6,735 bases of DNA, taken from Paludibacter sp. GTDB taxonomy: Bacteria > Bacteroidota > Bacteroidia > Bacteroidales > Paludibacteraceae. Location of the stretch: contig JAGPIU010000055.1 of NCBI GenBank assembly GCA_018054805.1, positions 1 through 6,735 on the forward strand. Reading direction: 5' to 3'. Below the pieces are notes generated by a model. That model was given only the letters and a program-made list of their open reading frames with translations. It was not told the DNA's origin and searched no databases. The position numbers were made by a program, and so were the translations under genes. Shown in pieces: positions 1 to 6,735 of the stretch (the stretch's first letter is position 1; each line of letters begins with the position of its first letter).

Positions 1-836
1 ACTGATTTCTGATTTTTATCGAACAATTCAAGATCAACCTGTACTTTTCCTTTCAGCTTTAAATCCACAGTAAGTGTGGCGTTGCGATAGTTGGCATCCA
101 GGTCGGGCGTAATGCGGATATCTTCAATACGTTTTGTTTCACGAGCATACAGGTAGCAATCGCGACCTACACCCGAGAGACGCCAGAAATCCTGATCCTC
201 GAGATAAGTACCATCGCTCCAGCGGAATACCTGAAAAGCAATAAGGTTTTTACCCGGTTTCACGTAGCGGGTAATATCGAATTCAGCTTCAATTTTGCTG
301 TCCTCGCTGTAACCCACATACTTGCCATTCACCCAAAGGTAAATATTCGAAGTCACTGAGCCGAAATGTGCAATAATATCTTTTCCTTTCCAGTTGGCAG
401 GAACTACAATTTCGCGACGATACGAACCTACGTTGTTGTTTTCGGTAGGAAATGCAGGCGGGTTGCTATTAAACTGATTACGCCATGGATAACCCACATT
501 TACGTAAATGGGATGTCCGTAACCGTTAAGTTCCCAAACACCGGGCACAGGCATATCCACCCAACCTTTATCGTTGAATGATGTGTTGAAAAAATCGGTA
601 GGGCGACGATCGGCATCTTTCACCCAGTTGAATTTCCAGAGACCGTTAAGCGACAGAAAATTAGCTGAAGCTTCTTTGTTAGCAGCCGCAGCCAGTGATT
701 CGTTTTCGTAAGCAAAATAATTGGTGTGCATCGGGAACCGATTCACGGCGTTAACCTTCGGATTCTGCCATTCGTTGGACTGTCCGAAACCCAGCATTGG
801 TGCTGCAAGCAGTAGAAATGCAATTTTTAACTTCAT
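1..836 (-). CDS. lacZ: GH2 beta-galactosidase (LacZ-type), exported, N-terminal part only
   Basis: Glycoside hydrolase family 2 enzyme, expected to hydrolyse terminal beta-galactosides. The gene leaves the window at base 1, so 278 complete codons are visible, about a quarter of a typical protein of 1,000-1,100 residues. Residues 1-18 look like a signal peptide: K2 and K4, a hydrophobic core at 5-16, and likely cleavage near G18/Q19. This implies periplasmic or secreted action, unlike cytoplasmic E. coli LacZ. Residues about 60-232 form the sugar-binding jelly-roll domain. Motifs match E. coli LacZ closely: SLNGLWKF (62-69), NPPAFPTEN (125-133) and RWSDGTYLEDQDFWRLSG (205-222). By hand alignment N125 and D208 match the substrate and sodium-site residues N102 and D201. 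The start of the second, immunoglobulin-like domain follows. Both catalytic glutamates lie outside the window. The ATG at 836 is chosen because the signal peptide begins there. No Shine-Dalgarno sequence is visible. A promoter lies about 100 bases upstream. Family assignment is secure; the exact substrate is not. Confidence 0.95.
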   Translation of the reverse strand, partial: MKLKIAFLLLAAPMLGFGQSNEWQNPKVNAVNRFPMHTNYFAYENESLAAAANKEASANFLSLNGLWKFNWVKDADRRPTDFFNTSFNDKGWVDMPVPGVWELNGYGHPIYVNVGYPWRNQFNSNPPAFPTENNNVGSYRREIVVPANWKGKDIIAHFGSVTSNIYLWVNGKYVGYSEDSKIEAEFDITRYVKPGKNLIAFQVFRWSDGTYLEDQDFWRLSGVGRDCYLYARETKRIEDIRITPDLDANYRNATLTVDLKLKGKVQVDLELFDKNQKS

Positions 837-937
837 GTGTAAATGATTAATTGTTATGGTTGTGTATATGATTTACTTAATTCAACAGCCTTGTCTTATG
901 AAAAAGAATAGAGCTTTTGCATTTAAAAATCAAGCTA

Positions 938-965
938 CAAATTTATAAAATAAATTATTAATCAA
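938..965 (-). promoter_or_regulatory. Bacteroidota-type promoter for the GH2 gene
   Basis: On the minus strand a -33 element TTG (965-963) is followed after 17 bases by TAAATTTG (945-938). This fits the Bacteroidota -7 consensus TAnnTTTG exactly, and the spacing lies within the 17-23 range described for Flavobacterium. Transcription would begin near 930, giving a leader of about 95 bases before the ATG at 836. The match is seen in the sequence; activity is inferred. AT-rich DNA yields chance matches, but the position downstream of a terminator and ahead of a gene supports it. Confidence 0.6.
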
Positions 966-994
966 CGCACATTCTATTTGCATTACACCATTTT

Positions 995-1018
995 GGTTGA
1001 ATTTTAAACCTCTTAGGT
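995..1018. repeat. Two overlapping short inverted repeats upstream of the GH2 promoter
   Basis: On the plus strand GGTT (995-998) pairs with AACC (1007-1010) across 8 bases, and ACCT (1008-1011) pairs with AGGT (1015-1018) across 3 bases. The two share the ACC core at 1008-1010. They lie 30-53 bases upstream of the -33 element, where an activator could bind. The arms are only 4 bases long and could arise by chance, so an operator role is speculative. Confidence 0.2.
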
Positions 1019-1062
1019 CAGCCTTCAAAAACAACAAACAGCATGAGACAAAAACTTCATTC

Positions 1063-1095
1063 AAAAAAATGACGCACTAAACGACAGATACGTCA
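1063..1095 (-). terminator. Intrinsic terminator of the efflux operon
   Basis: On the minus strand TGACG (1095-1091) pairs with CGTCA (1074-1070), and the stem can extend inward by three further pairs (U-G, A-U, U-G), leaving a 10-base loop. Seven Ts (1069-1063) follow immediately. This is the layout of a Rho-independent terminator for minus-strand transcripts. It lies about 120 bases past the stop codon of the adaptor gene and ahead of the GH2 promoter, so it separates the two transcription units. Confidence 0.7.
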
Positions 1096-1216
1096 GGCGG
1101 CTTGTGGCATATTATTTCAATTACCTTAGCTTTTTTGGGCAGGGTTGTATGGTTTATCAGTATTATTGTTGAATTAGACTACTCAAACAACATATATCAA
1201 CTTAACGAATCTAAAA

Positions 1217-2323
1217 TCAAAGCACAATATTATACACAGCTTTGGTAAGTACAGGTTCACTTTGGTCGATATCCAACAACTCAGTAAAGCCATTGTAAGT
1301 CCGACCCACTTTTACATCAAGCTTTTCGAAGTAGAACACATCGTTTTCCTGTTTTTTGAGTTTTAAAAGCACTTGTCCTGTTTCGGTTTTCATGACTGCC
1401 TCTGAAGGTATGGCCATGACCGAATCCTGACCAACAACAATATCGCAGGCTAAAAATTCGTTAGCCATAAGTCCCGGTTGTTTACTATTTAATGCGGCAA
1501 AGCATTCCACTGTCTTCGTTTGCTCATCCACAGCCACTCCAACCGATTGAATAATCGCTAAATGAACAGAGTCCGGATTGCCGTTTGCCACACGTACCGT
1601 TTGTCCTGTTTTAAGTTTCGGTATGTCGGAAGCAAACACCGATAGTCGTAGCTGCAACATTTGCGGATTGACAATTTCAATCAGCTCGGTTTGTGGATCG
1701 ACAAATGCAGCCACTGAAGTATTCAGTTGAGTAATCTGCCCGTTGATAGGCGAACGTAGTTTGTAAGTGGAGTAAAAACGCCCCGCCTCGATTTCGGACA
1801 CAGAAAAGCCTGCCGTTTCCACTTTCAGTTTTAAAGCCTGATAACGTGCCATAGCAATGCGATACTCACTTTCGGAAACCGTAAATTCCTTTTCGGAAAC
1901 AACTTTCTCGTCGAAAAGCACTTTTACTCTTTCGTATTCGTTTTTCATTCGTCTATAGGCTGCCGACGATTCGACATAATCCTTTTGTAAATCATATACT
2001 TCGTTGCCCGACAGTTCGAGCAAAACCTGATTTTTCGACACATACTCTCCGCTACGGCAATGAATATTTTTCACTGTACCCGACACTGCGGTATGAATCT
2101 TTGCCATGCCGTTGGGCGTAGCCACTACTGTAGCATTTGCATTTACAGTATATTCAAACAGCATTTTTTGTGGAAAGCCTGTCTGCATGCCATCATTTAC
2201 AAACTGTTCTTTAGAAATTTCTATCCATTCGGACACCGTTTCAACTGTTTGAGGTTTTTGTGTACAAGAGGCCACAATTGCCATTGCGACAACTAATCCA
2301 ATTATATATATGTAAGTTCTCAT
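1217..2323 (-). CDS. RND efflux periplasmic adaptor (membrane fusion protein), lipoprotein
   Basis: Membrane fusion protein of the CusB/CzcB type that bridges the inner-membrane RND pump and the outer-membrane channel. Residues 1-20 are a lipoprotein signal ending in the lipobox VASC, so C20 is the predicted lipidated first residue. No acidic surface-export signal follows, which fits a periplasm-facing anchor. The first half of the barrel-sandwich (lipoyl-like) domain lies at about 74-105 (AVSGTV, then GEYVSKNQVLLEL). An alpha-helical hairpin follows at about 108-175, the second lipoyl half at about 187-220 with the family motif LRSPINGQI (189-197), a beta-barrel at about 222-297, and a membrane-proximal domain at 300-368. 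At 368 residues it is slightly shorter than E. coli CusB (about 400). I see no histidine-rich or methionine-rich metal-binding extension. It follows the pump gene by 64 bases on the same strand with no terminator between, so the two are probably co-transcribed. The leader is AT-rich without a Shine-Dalgarno sequence. Metal specificity cannot be read from this protein alone. Confidence 0.95.
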   Translation of the reverse strand: MRTYIYIIGLVVAMAIVASCTQKPQTVETVSEWIEISKEQFVNDGMQTGFPQKMLFEYTVNANATVVATPNGMAKIHTAVSGTVKNIHCRSGEYVSKNQVLLELSGNEVYDLQKDYVESSAAYRRMKNEYERVKVLFDEKVVSEKEFTVSESEYRIAMARYQALKLKVETAGFSVSEIEAGRFYSTYKLRSPINGQITQLNTSVAAFVDPQTELIEIVNPQMLQLRLSVFASDIPKLKTGQTVRVANGNPDSVHLAIIQSVGVAVDEQTKTVECFAALNSKQPGLMANEFLACDIVVGQDSVMAIPSEAVMKTETGQVLLKLKKQENDVFYFEKLDVKVGRTYNGFTELLDIDQSEPVLTKAVYNIVL

Positions 2324-2387
2324 TTATCAATAATTTTAAAGTGATTTTTGAACTGGAAAAAAATGTTAGGCGTTTGTGAATGATATT

Positions 2388-5300
2388 TTACTCTGACAAA
2401 TAATTCAGCTCGAGAGTTGCTTGATTGTATTTAAATACATTGTCGAAATAGTCGAGTTTTATTTGCAGGGCAGTTTCGATGCTTGCTGCAAATTTTGTAT
2501 AGTCAATCATTCCGTTTTCGAAGCTCAATTGTGCTGTTCGAAATATCTCGTTCACCAACCTGCTTCCGCTGGTATCGTGCAATTCTAAAAGTTCTTTATA
2601 TTTTATGTGTGCATTGTGCAGTTCGGCTTCTTTAATTTTCAGCTTATCGGTTTCCAACCCACTAATAAGCAAATTCGCTTTGTGACTAATTTCGGATGCT
2701 TTTATTTTTGATCTACCGGCATTAAAAAACAAGGGCACAGCGAGTCCGGCTTCGAAACCATGATAATACCTGGCATTGGGATAGGCATTAGACCCAAGAA
2801 AATAATTCAGTTGAATATCGGGAAAGAGCTTGTTTTTTTCGACATTCACCTGTGCTTTACTGAGCAAATACTGATTTTTCAACCAATTCAAGTAAGGATT
2901 GGCACCATTGTCAAGTGCGATATACGACACACGAAGCAATTGCGACGACACCGTAAACACACTGTCGTAACCCATCAGCAACTTCAGCCTTGCCAATGAA
3001 TTTGCGGCACTATACTTCAAATCGCTTAATTGTGACCTTACAAACTGTTGCTTGGCCTCAATATTGAGCAAATCGAGTGTACTGATATCTCCATTAGCTT
3101 CCCTGAGCACAGCAGCCCTATAAATATGCTGATACATACTGTCGAGATATTGATACACTTTAAATTTTTCGTTCGTCAGCTGAACTTCAACAAAGTTTAG
3201 CGAAACGGATTTTATAATTCGCTGTATTTCCATTTCTGCCCGATTGGCAGCTATGTCGCGCTCTATTCGCTTAGCCTTTAGCTCTGCGCCATAAAGCGTA
3301 GGAAAATCGAAGCGCTGCTCCACACTCCAAACTTTAAGCGGATAATTGTTTTCGGCAATATTGTTCTGATCTGTGCCATAACTTATCACTGTTTTGTCGA
3401 TTTCCACAGCCGAAGATATCAGTGTTTTTTGCGCCTCTGTTTTAAAGTTGTATGCTTTAATTTCATTGTTGTGACGAAGCGTAATGTCAATAACCTGATC
3501 GAGCGTAATTTCTTTATTTTGAGCCATTAAAAAAGGCATAGGCATCAGAAACAGCAGTACGATAAGTGTTTGACGCGAACGAATAAACCGCAGAGGGAAA
3601 AACTTTAATCCTGTCACATTATAAAAAATCTCAAATAATAAAGGCAAAGCAATCATGGTCAGCATGGTGGACGTAAAAAGTCCGCCAATCACCACAGTTG
3701 CCAACGGACGCTGAACTTCCGCTCCGGCTCCGGTGGATATGGCCATTGGTAAAAATCCCATTGCCGCAGCTCCGGCTGTGAGCATCACAGGGCGAAGCCT
3801 GTTTTTAGTTCCCTGAATAATTAATTCCCTCATACTTAAGCCACCATGTTGTTTTAATTCTTTTAAATGCTCTATAAGGACAATTCCGTTTAGCACTGCA
3901 ATACCAAACAGAGCAATAAAACCGACTCCTGCCGAAATACTAAAAGGCATTCCGCGTGCCCAAAGCAGCAACACACCACCCACAGTAGCCAAAGGAATGG
4001 CACTGAAAATCATCACAGCATCTTTAAGCGATTTAAATGCAAAATGCAGGAAAATAAAAATCAGCAAAAGAGCCACAGGCACAGCAAAAAGCAATCGATT
4101 GCTGGCATTTTGCAAATTCTCGAACTGTCCGCCATAAGTAATGTAAGTTCCGGGCGTTAGCTTAATATGCTGATCAATTTTGGCTTGTATATCAGTCACA
4201 ACCGACTGCAAATCCCTGTTTCGTACATTCACACTCACTACCACTCTGCGGTGTGCATTCTCGCGCGATATTTTTGCCGGTCCTTCGGCATATTCAATAT
4301 CAGCAAACTCGGACAGTCGCACCTGATTTCCGTTGGGCAAAGGCACCTGTAGTAGCCGAATATCCTCAATATCTCTGCGATTTGCGTCCGAAAAACGGGT
4401 GACTAAGTCGAATCGCTTCTCGCCTTCGAAAACGACACCGGCAGTTTCGCCACCAAAAGCAGTTGCAATATACTGGTTCAGTGTACGAATATCCACTCCG
4501 TAGTAAGCAATTCTAGATCTGTTGTAATTGATTTTGATTTGTGGCAATCCGGCCGTTTTTTCAAGAATCACATCACTGGCCCCGGGAATTTCTTCAATCA
4601 GCGATTTTATTTCCACTGCTTTTTTATCGATGTAAGCCAAATCGTCGCCAAAAATTTTAATTGCAATATCAGAACGCACACCGGTTATCAACTCATTGAA
4701 ACGCATCTCGATAGGTTGTGTAAACTCGTACTCAATACCCGGAATTACCGATAGAGCTTCTTTAAATTTATCAGCAAGCTCCTCCTTTGTTTTTGCCGTT
4801 GTCCATGTATTGCGTGGTTTTAGTTTAATAATCATATCAATTTCCTCCATCGACATGGGGTCGGTAGGCACTTCGGCAGCCCCTATACGACTTACAATTT
4901 TATCAACTTCAGGGAATTGAGCCATCAGTATTTGTTCCATACGGGTGGTTGTTTCGATGGTTTTCGAAAGCGAAGTACCTGTTTTCAAAACAGGTTGAAT
5001 CACAAAATCGCCCTCGTCGAGTGTAGGAACAAATTCGCCACCAATACGACTAAAAATAAAACCGGTAAAAACAAGCGATGCCAATGCAGCCCCGAGCACT
5101 ATGCGTTTATGCCCACACGACCATTGAATGACAGGCAAATATGTTTTGTGTGCCAGGTTCATTATCCAGTGTGAAATATTCTTTTTATTAGTTTTCGCAG
5201 GTTTCAGAAACAGGGACGAAGCAACAGGCAGCCATGTCAGACCCATAATCATAGCCCCCACAATGGCAAAGGAAAAAGAGAGGGCCATCGGTTTGAACAT

Positions 5301-6728
5301 TTTCCCTTCTACTCCTGTGAGCGAAAGAATTGGAATAAACACAATCAGAATAATGATCTGTCCGAAAATAGCGGACTTCATCATTTTGGATGCTCCATCA
5401 AACGATATGGCGTCCATCAAACTACTTCGTGCATCGCCTGTACTCTGATCAATTTCTTTTTTCCGTACCGAAATTCTGAGTGCAATAAACTCCACAATAA
5501 TCACAGCTCCATCGATAATAATTCCAAAGTCGAGTGCGCCCAGACTCATCAGGTTGGCATCCACACCGAACACATACATCATGGAAATAGTAAAAAGCAA
5601 CGAAAGCGGAATCATAGAAGTAATAACCAATGCCGAACGGATATTTCCTAACAACAAAAACACGGTAATCATTACAATCAAAGCCCCGAGAATCAGATTT
5701 TCAACCACCGTAAAAGTCGTTTTGGCAACCAATTCGCTTCTGTCCACTATAGGATTGATATACACACCTTCCGGTAAATTTTCCTGTATTTCGGCCACAC
5801 GCATTTTCACTTCGTTGATAACCTGCTTCGAGTCAGCGTTTTTCAACATCATCACCTGTCCCAGAATTGTTTCACCCTTTCCGTTTGCGGTAATCGCACC
5901 ATAGCGGTTTGCATGTCCGAAACGCACTTCGGCCACATTACTTATCAGAATAGGACTTCCTGGAGCACTACGAATCACAATACTTTCGATATCTTCGACC
6001 GATTTCACCTGTCCATCGCCACGAATAAAATAACTCTGATTTGTTTTCTCGATATATGAACCACCCGAGATACTATTGTTTGCCTCAAGTGCATTAAAAA
6101 CCTCCATCAAGCTAACACCCAGCGCGTTTAATCGCTCCGGATCGATGGCTACTTCGTATTGTTTCAGATAACCGCCCCAGCTATTAATTTCCACCACCCC
6201 GTTAATTCCGGATAATCGTCGTTTGATAACCCAGTCCTGTATTGTACGCAGGTCGGCAGCGCTATACTTATCTTCGAAACCCGGTTTCAAATCGAGCGTA
6301 TACTGATAAATCTCGCCCAAACCGGTAGTAATAGGCCCCATTTCGGGCTCACCGAAACCTTCAGGAATTTTCGCAGCAGCACTTTTTATCTTTTCGGCAA
6401 TCAGCTGTCGTGGCAAATAAGTCCCCAACGATTCGTCGAAAACAATGGTAACTAACGAAATACCAAACTTCGAAACCGATCGGATTTCTTTTACGCCGGG
6501 CAAATTAGCCATTTCCATTTCCACAGGCGCAGTAATGTACTGTTCGATTTCCTGTGTGGATAAATTACCTGAGGTGGTGATTACCTGCACCTGATTGTTT
6601 GTAATATCGGGCACTGCACCCACAGGAATCATGAAAACAGCATACAAGCCAAAAGCTGCTATTGTAAGCGTAAACAGGATAACGATAAGTTTGTTTCTGA
6701 TGCTAAAATCTATGATCTTCTCAAGCAT
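2388..6728 (-). CDS. cusA/czcA: HME-type heavy-metal RND transporter fused to a TolC/CusC-like outer membrane factor
   Basis: Proton-driven inner-membrane metal exporter (CusA/CzcA family) with its outer-membrane channel fused behind it. The start, MLEKIIDFSIRNKL, is the usual family N-terminus. RND part, about 1-1040: TM1 14-34, large periplasmic loop 35-341, TM2-TM6 about 342-505, TM7 541-560, second periplasmic loop 561-876, TM8-TM12 about 877-1035. TM4 holds D400, D406 and E413 with spacing identical to CzcA D402/D408/E415, the proton-relay residues. The CusA Cu(I) methionines M573, M623 and M672 align by hand with Q578, E628 and E679, which favours divalent cations over Cu/Ag. A basic and then hydrophobic linker (1047-1070) resembles a signal peptide. 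Residues 1071-1446 are an outer membrane factor with two OEP repeats. A lone CzcA/CusA is about 1,040-1,065 residues, so the extra 400 is the channel. The frame is open throughout, with no sign of an assembly break. Only 7 bases lie upstream in the window, so the operon promoter and any regulator are not visible. Confidence 0.97.
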   Translation of the reverse strand: MLEKIIDFSIRNKLIVILFTLTIAAFGLYAVFMIPVGAVPDITNNQVQVITTSGNLSTQEIEQYITAPVEMEMANLPGVKEIRSVSKFGISLVTIVFDESLGTYLPRQLIAEKIKSAAAKIPEGFGEPEMGPITTGLGEIYQYTLDLKPGFEDKYSAADLRTIQDWVIKRRLSGINGVVEINSWGGYLKQYEVAIDPERLNALGVSLMEVFNALEANNSISGGSYIEKTNQSYFIRGDGQVKSVEDIESIVIRSAPGSPILISNVAEVRFGHANRYGAITANGKGETILGQVMMLKNADSKQVINEVKMRVAEIQENLPEGVYINPIVDRSELVAKTTFTVVENLILGALIVMITVFLLLGNIRSALVITSMIPLSLLFTISMMYVFGVDANLMSLGALDFGIIIDGAVIIVEFIALRISVRKKEIDQSTGDARSSLMDAISFDGASKMMKSAIFGQIIILIVFIPILSLTGVEGKMFKPMALSFSFAIVGAMIMGLTWLPVASSLFLKPAKTNKKNISHWIMNLAHKTYLPVIQWSCGHKRIVLGAALASLVFTGFIFSRIGGEFVPTLDEGDFVIQPVLKTGTSLSKTIETTTRMEQILMAQFPEVDKIVSRIGAAEVPTDPMSMEEIDMIIKLKPRNTWTTAKTKEELADKFKEALSVIPGIEYEFTQPIEMRFNELITGVRSDIAIKIFGDDLAYIDKKAVEIKSLIEEIPGASDVILEKTAGLPQIKINYNRSRIAYYGVDIRTLNQYIATAFGGETAGVVFEGEKRFDLVTRFSDANRRDIEDIRLLQVPLPNGNQVRLSEFADIEYAEGPAKISRENAHRRVVVSVNVRNRDLQSVVTDIQAKIDQHIKLTPGTYITYGGQFENLQNASNRLLFAVPVALLLIFIFLHFAFKSLKDAVMIFSAIPLATVGGVLLLWARGMPFSISAGVGFIALFGIAVLNGIVLIEHLKELKQHGGLSMRELIIQGTKNRLRPVMLTAGAAAMGFLPMAISTGAGAEVQRPLATVVIGGLFTSTMLTMIALPLLFEIFYNVTGLKFFPLRFIRSRQTLIVLLFLMPMPFLMAQNKEITLDQVIDITLRHNNEIKAYNFKTEAQKTLISSAVEIDKTVISYGTDQNNIAENNYPLKVWSVEQRFDFPTLYGAELKAKRIERDIAANRAEMEIQRIIKSVSLNFVEVQLTNEKFKVYQYLDSMYQHIYRAAVLREANGDISTLDLLNIEAKQQFVRSQLSDLKYSAANSLARLKLLMGYDSVFTVSSQLLRVSYIALDNGANPYLNWLKNQYLLSKAQVNVEKNKLFPDIQLNYFLGSNAYPNARYYHGFEAGLAVPLFFNAGRSKIKASEISHKANLLISGLETDKLKIKEAELHNAHIKYKELLELHDTSGSRLVNEIFRTAQLSFENGMIDYTKFAASIETALQIKLDYFDNVFKYNQATLELNYLSE
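2391..3518 (-). other. C-terminal outer-membrane-factor (TolC/CusC-like) domain of the fusion
   Basis: Residues 1071-1446 of the fusion. OEP repeat 1 covers about 1074-1255, opening with ITLDQVIDITLRHNNEIKAY, and repeat 2 covers about 1280-1444, containing PDIQLNYF (1303-1310) and GLAVPLFFNAGRSKIKASE (1328-1346), where the family usually has a beta-strand, a turn and then the long helix. Long helices (for example 1154-1210 and 1338-1400) fit the periplasmic alpha-barrel. At about 376 residues it is shorter than CusC (about 440). It has no cysteine for a lipid anchor, unlike CusC. Three copies would form the outer-membrane exit duct. Confidence 0.9.
3519..3590 (-). other. Signal-peptide-like linker inside the pump-channel fusion
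   Basis: Residues 1047-1070 contain R1047, R1050 and R1052, then a hydrophobic run at 1054-1067, and end in LMAQ. This is the layout of a Sec signal peptide with likely signal peptidase I cleavage after A1069. TM12 leaves the RND C-terminus in the cytoplasm, so this segment would act as a thirteenth membrane pass and send the channel domain to the periplasm. Cleavage is inferred. An in-frame GTG at V1038 (3617-3615) could be a relic start of a once separate channel gene. Confidence 0.7.
5490..5531 (-). other. TM4 proton-relay motif of the RND pump (CzcA type)
   Basis: Residues 400-413 read DFGIIIDGAVIIVE. The three acidic residues D400, D406 and E413 keep the 6- and 7-residue spacing of CzcA. 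In CusA the corresponding stretch is GAMVDAAIVMIEN, which lacks the first aspartate. The residue after E413 is F414 rather than the usual asparagine. Confidence 0.85.
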
Positions 6729-6735
6729 AAAATTT

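Larger units (their letters stand above)
837..1216. other. Intergenic region between the efflux operon and the GH2 gene
   Basis: This 380-base AT-rich gap has no open reading frame of credible length on either strand. In the direction of transcription it holds about 120 bases of 3' trailer, an intrinsic terminator (1095-1063), a pair of short inverted repeats (1018-995), a promoter (965-938) and the GH2 leader (about 930-837). The remaining segments, 1096-1216 and 1019-1062, show nothing I can name. Confidence 0.8.

Noticed and set aside
366..581. A 71-codon plus-strand reading frame
   Set aside because: It lies opposite the GH2 gene, whose LacZ motifs are unmistakable on the minus strand; the plus-strand peptide resembles no family I know.
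1166..1190. Imperfect inverted repeat (TTGTT / AACAA) shortly after the adaptor stop codon
   Set aside because: The stem is AT-rich with a bulge and no T-tract follows on the minus strand; the hairpin at 1063-1095 is a much better terminator.
2060..2296. A 78-codon plus-strand reading frame rich in Cys and His
   Set aside because: It is the antisense shadow of the adaptor gene's N-terminal coding region; the Cys/His pattern has no regular zinc-finger spacing.
1..2323. A functional link between metal efflux and the galactosidase
   Set aside because: A terminator and a separate promoter lie between them, and no shared pathway is apparent; adjacency alone is weak evidence.
2324..2400. Possible internal promoter or terminator between the pump and adaptor genes
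   Set aside because: TTTG at 2400-2397 has no TAnnTTTG at the right distance, and the seven-T run on the minus strand (2363-2357) has no preceding hairpin; read-through transcription is the simpler reading.
4167..5904. Several plus-strand frames of 61-116 codons opposite the pump
   Set aside because: They overlap conserved RND transporter sequence on the minus strand, have no domain features of their own and are best explained as antisense shadows.
1..6735. CRISPR array, tRNA/rRNA, insertion sequence or long repeats
   Set aside because: Reading both strands I saw no regularly spaced repeats, tRNA-like folds, transposase coding sequence or terminal inverted repeats; coding sequence fills nearly all of the window.

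Overview
The window reads as a piece of a Bacteroidota chromosome, probably from a Bacteroidales or Marinilabiliales-like lineage (the order is a guess). The evidence is a promoter of the Bacteroidota type (TTG-N17-TAAATTTG), AT-rich leaders without a Shine-Dalgarno sequence, a signal-peptide-bearing LacZ-type glycosidase, and a metal-efflux RND pump fused to an outer-membrane-factor domain, an arrangement I associate with this phylum. All three genes lie on the minus strand, so transcription runs from high to low coordinates.

Region by region, in the direction of transcription. First (6728 to 2388) is a 1,446-residue protein. It carries a complete 12-helix HME-type RND transporter (about residues 1-1040), a signal-peptide-like linker (about 1047-1070) and a TolC/CusC-like outer membrane factor (about 1071-1446). 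After 64 bases comes a lipoprotein membrane-fusion (adaptor) protein of 368 residues (2323 to 1217). A hairpin followed by seven Ts (1095 to 1063) ends this operon. The 380-base gap also holds the promoter for the next gene (965 to 938). That gene is a GH2 beta-galactosidase-like enzyme starting at 836 and running out of the window at base 1; its first 278 codons are visible.

The first two genes together encode all three parts of a tripartite efflux system: inner-membrane pump, periplasmic adaptor and outer-membrane channel. Two of the parts are made as one polypeptide. The TM4 acidic triad D400/D406/E413 is of the CzcA type. The three methionines that bind Cu(I)/Ag(I) in CusA align with Q578, E628 and E679. 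Divalent cation export (Zn, Co, Cd or Ni) is therefore more likely than copper or silver export. The GH2 gene has its own promoter behind a terminator and is probably functionally unrelated.

The most notable feature is the pump-channel fusion with a signal-peptide-like segment at the joint. It suggests that the channel may be cut free after export. I found no RNA gene, insertion sequence, CRISPR array or wholly unknown gene in this window.
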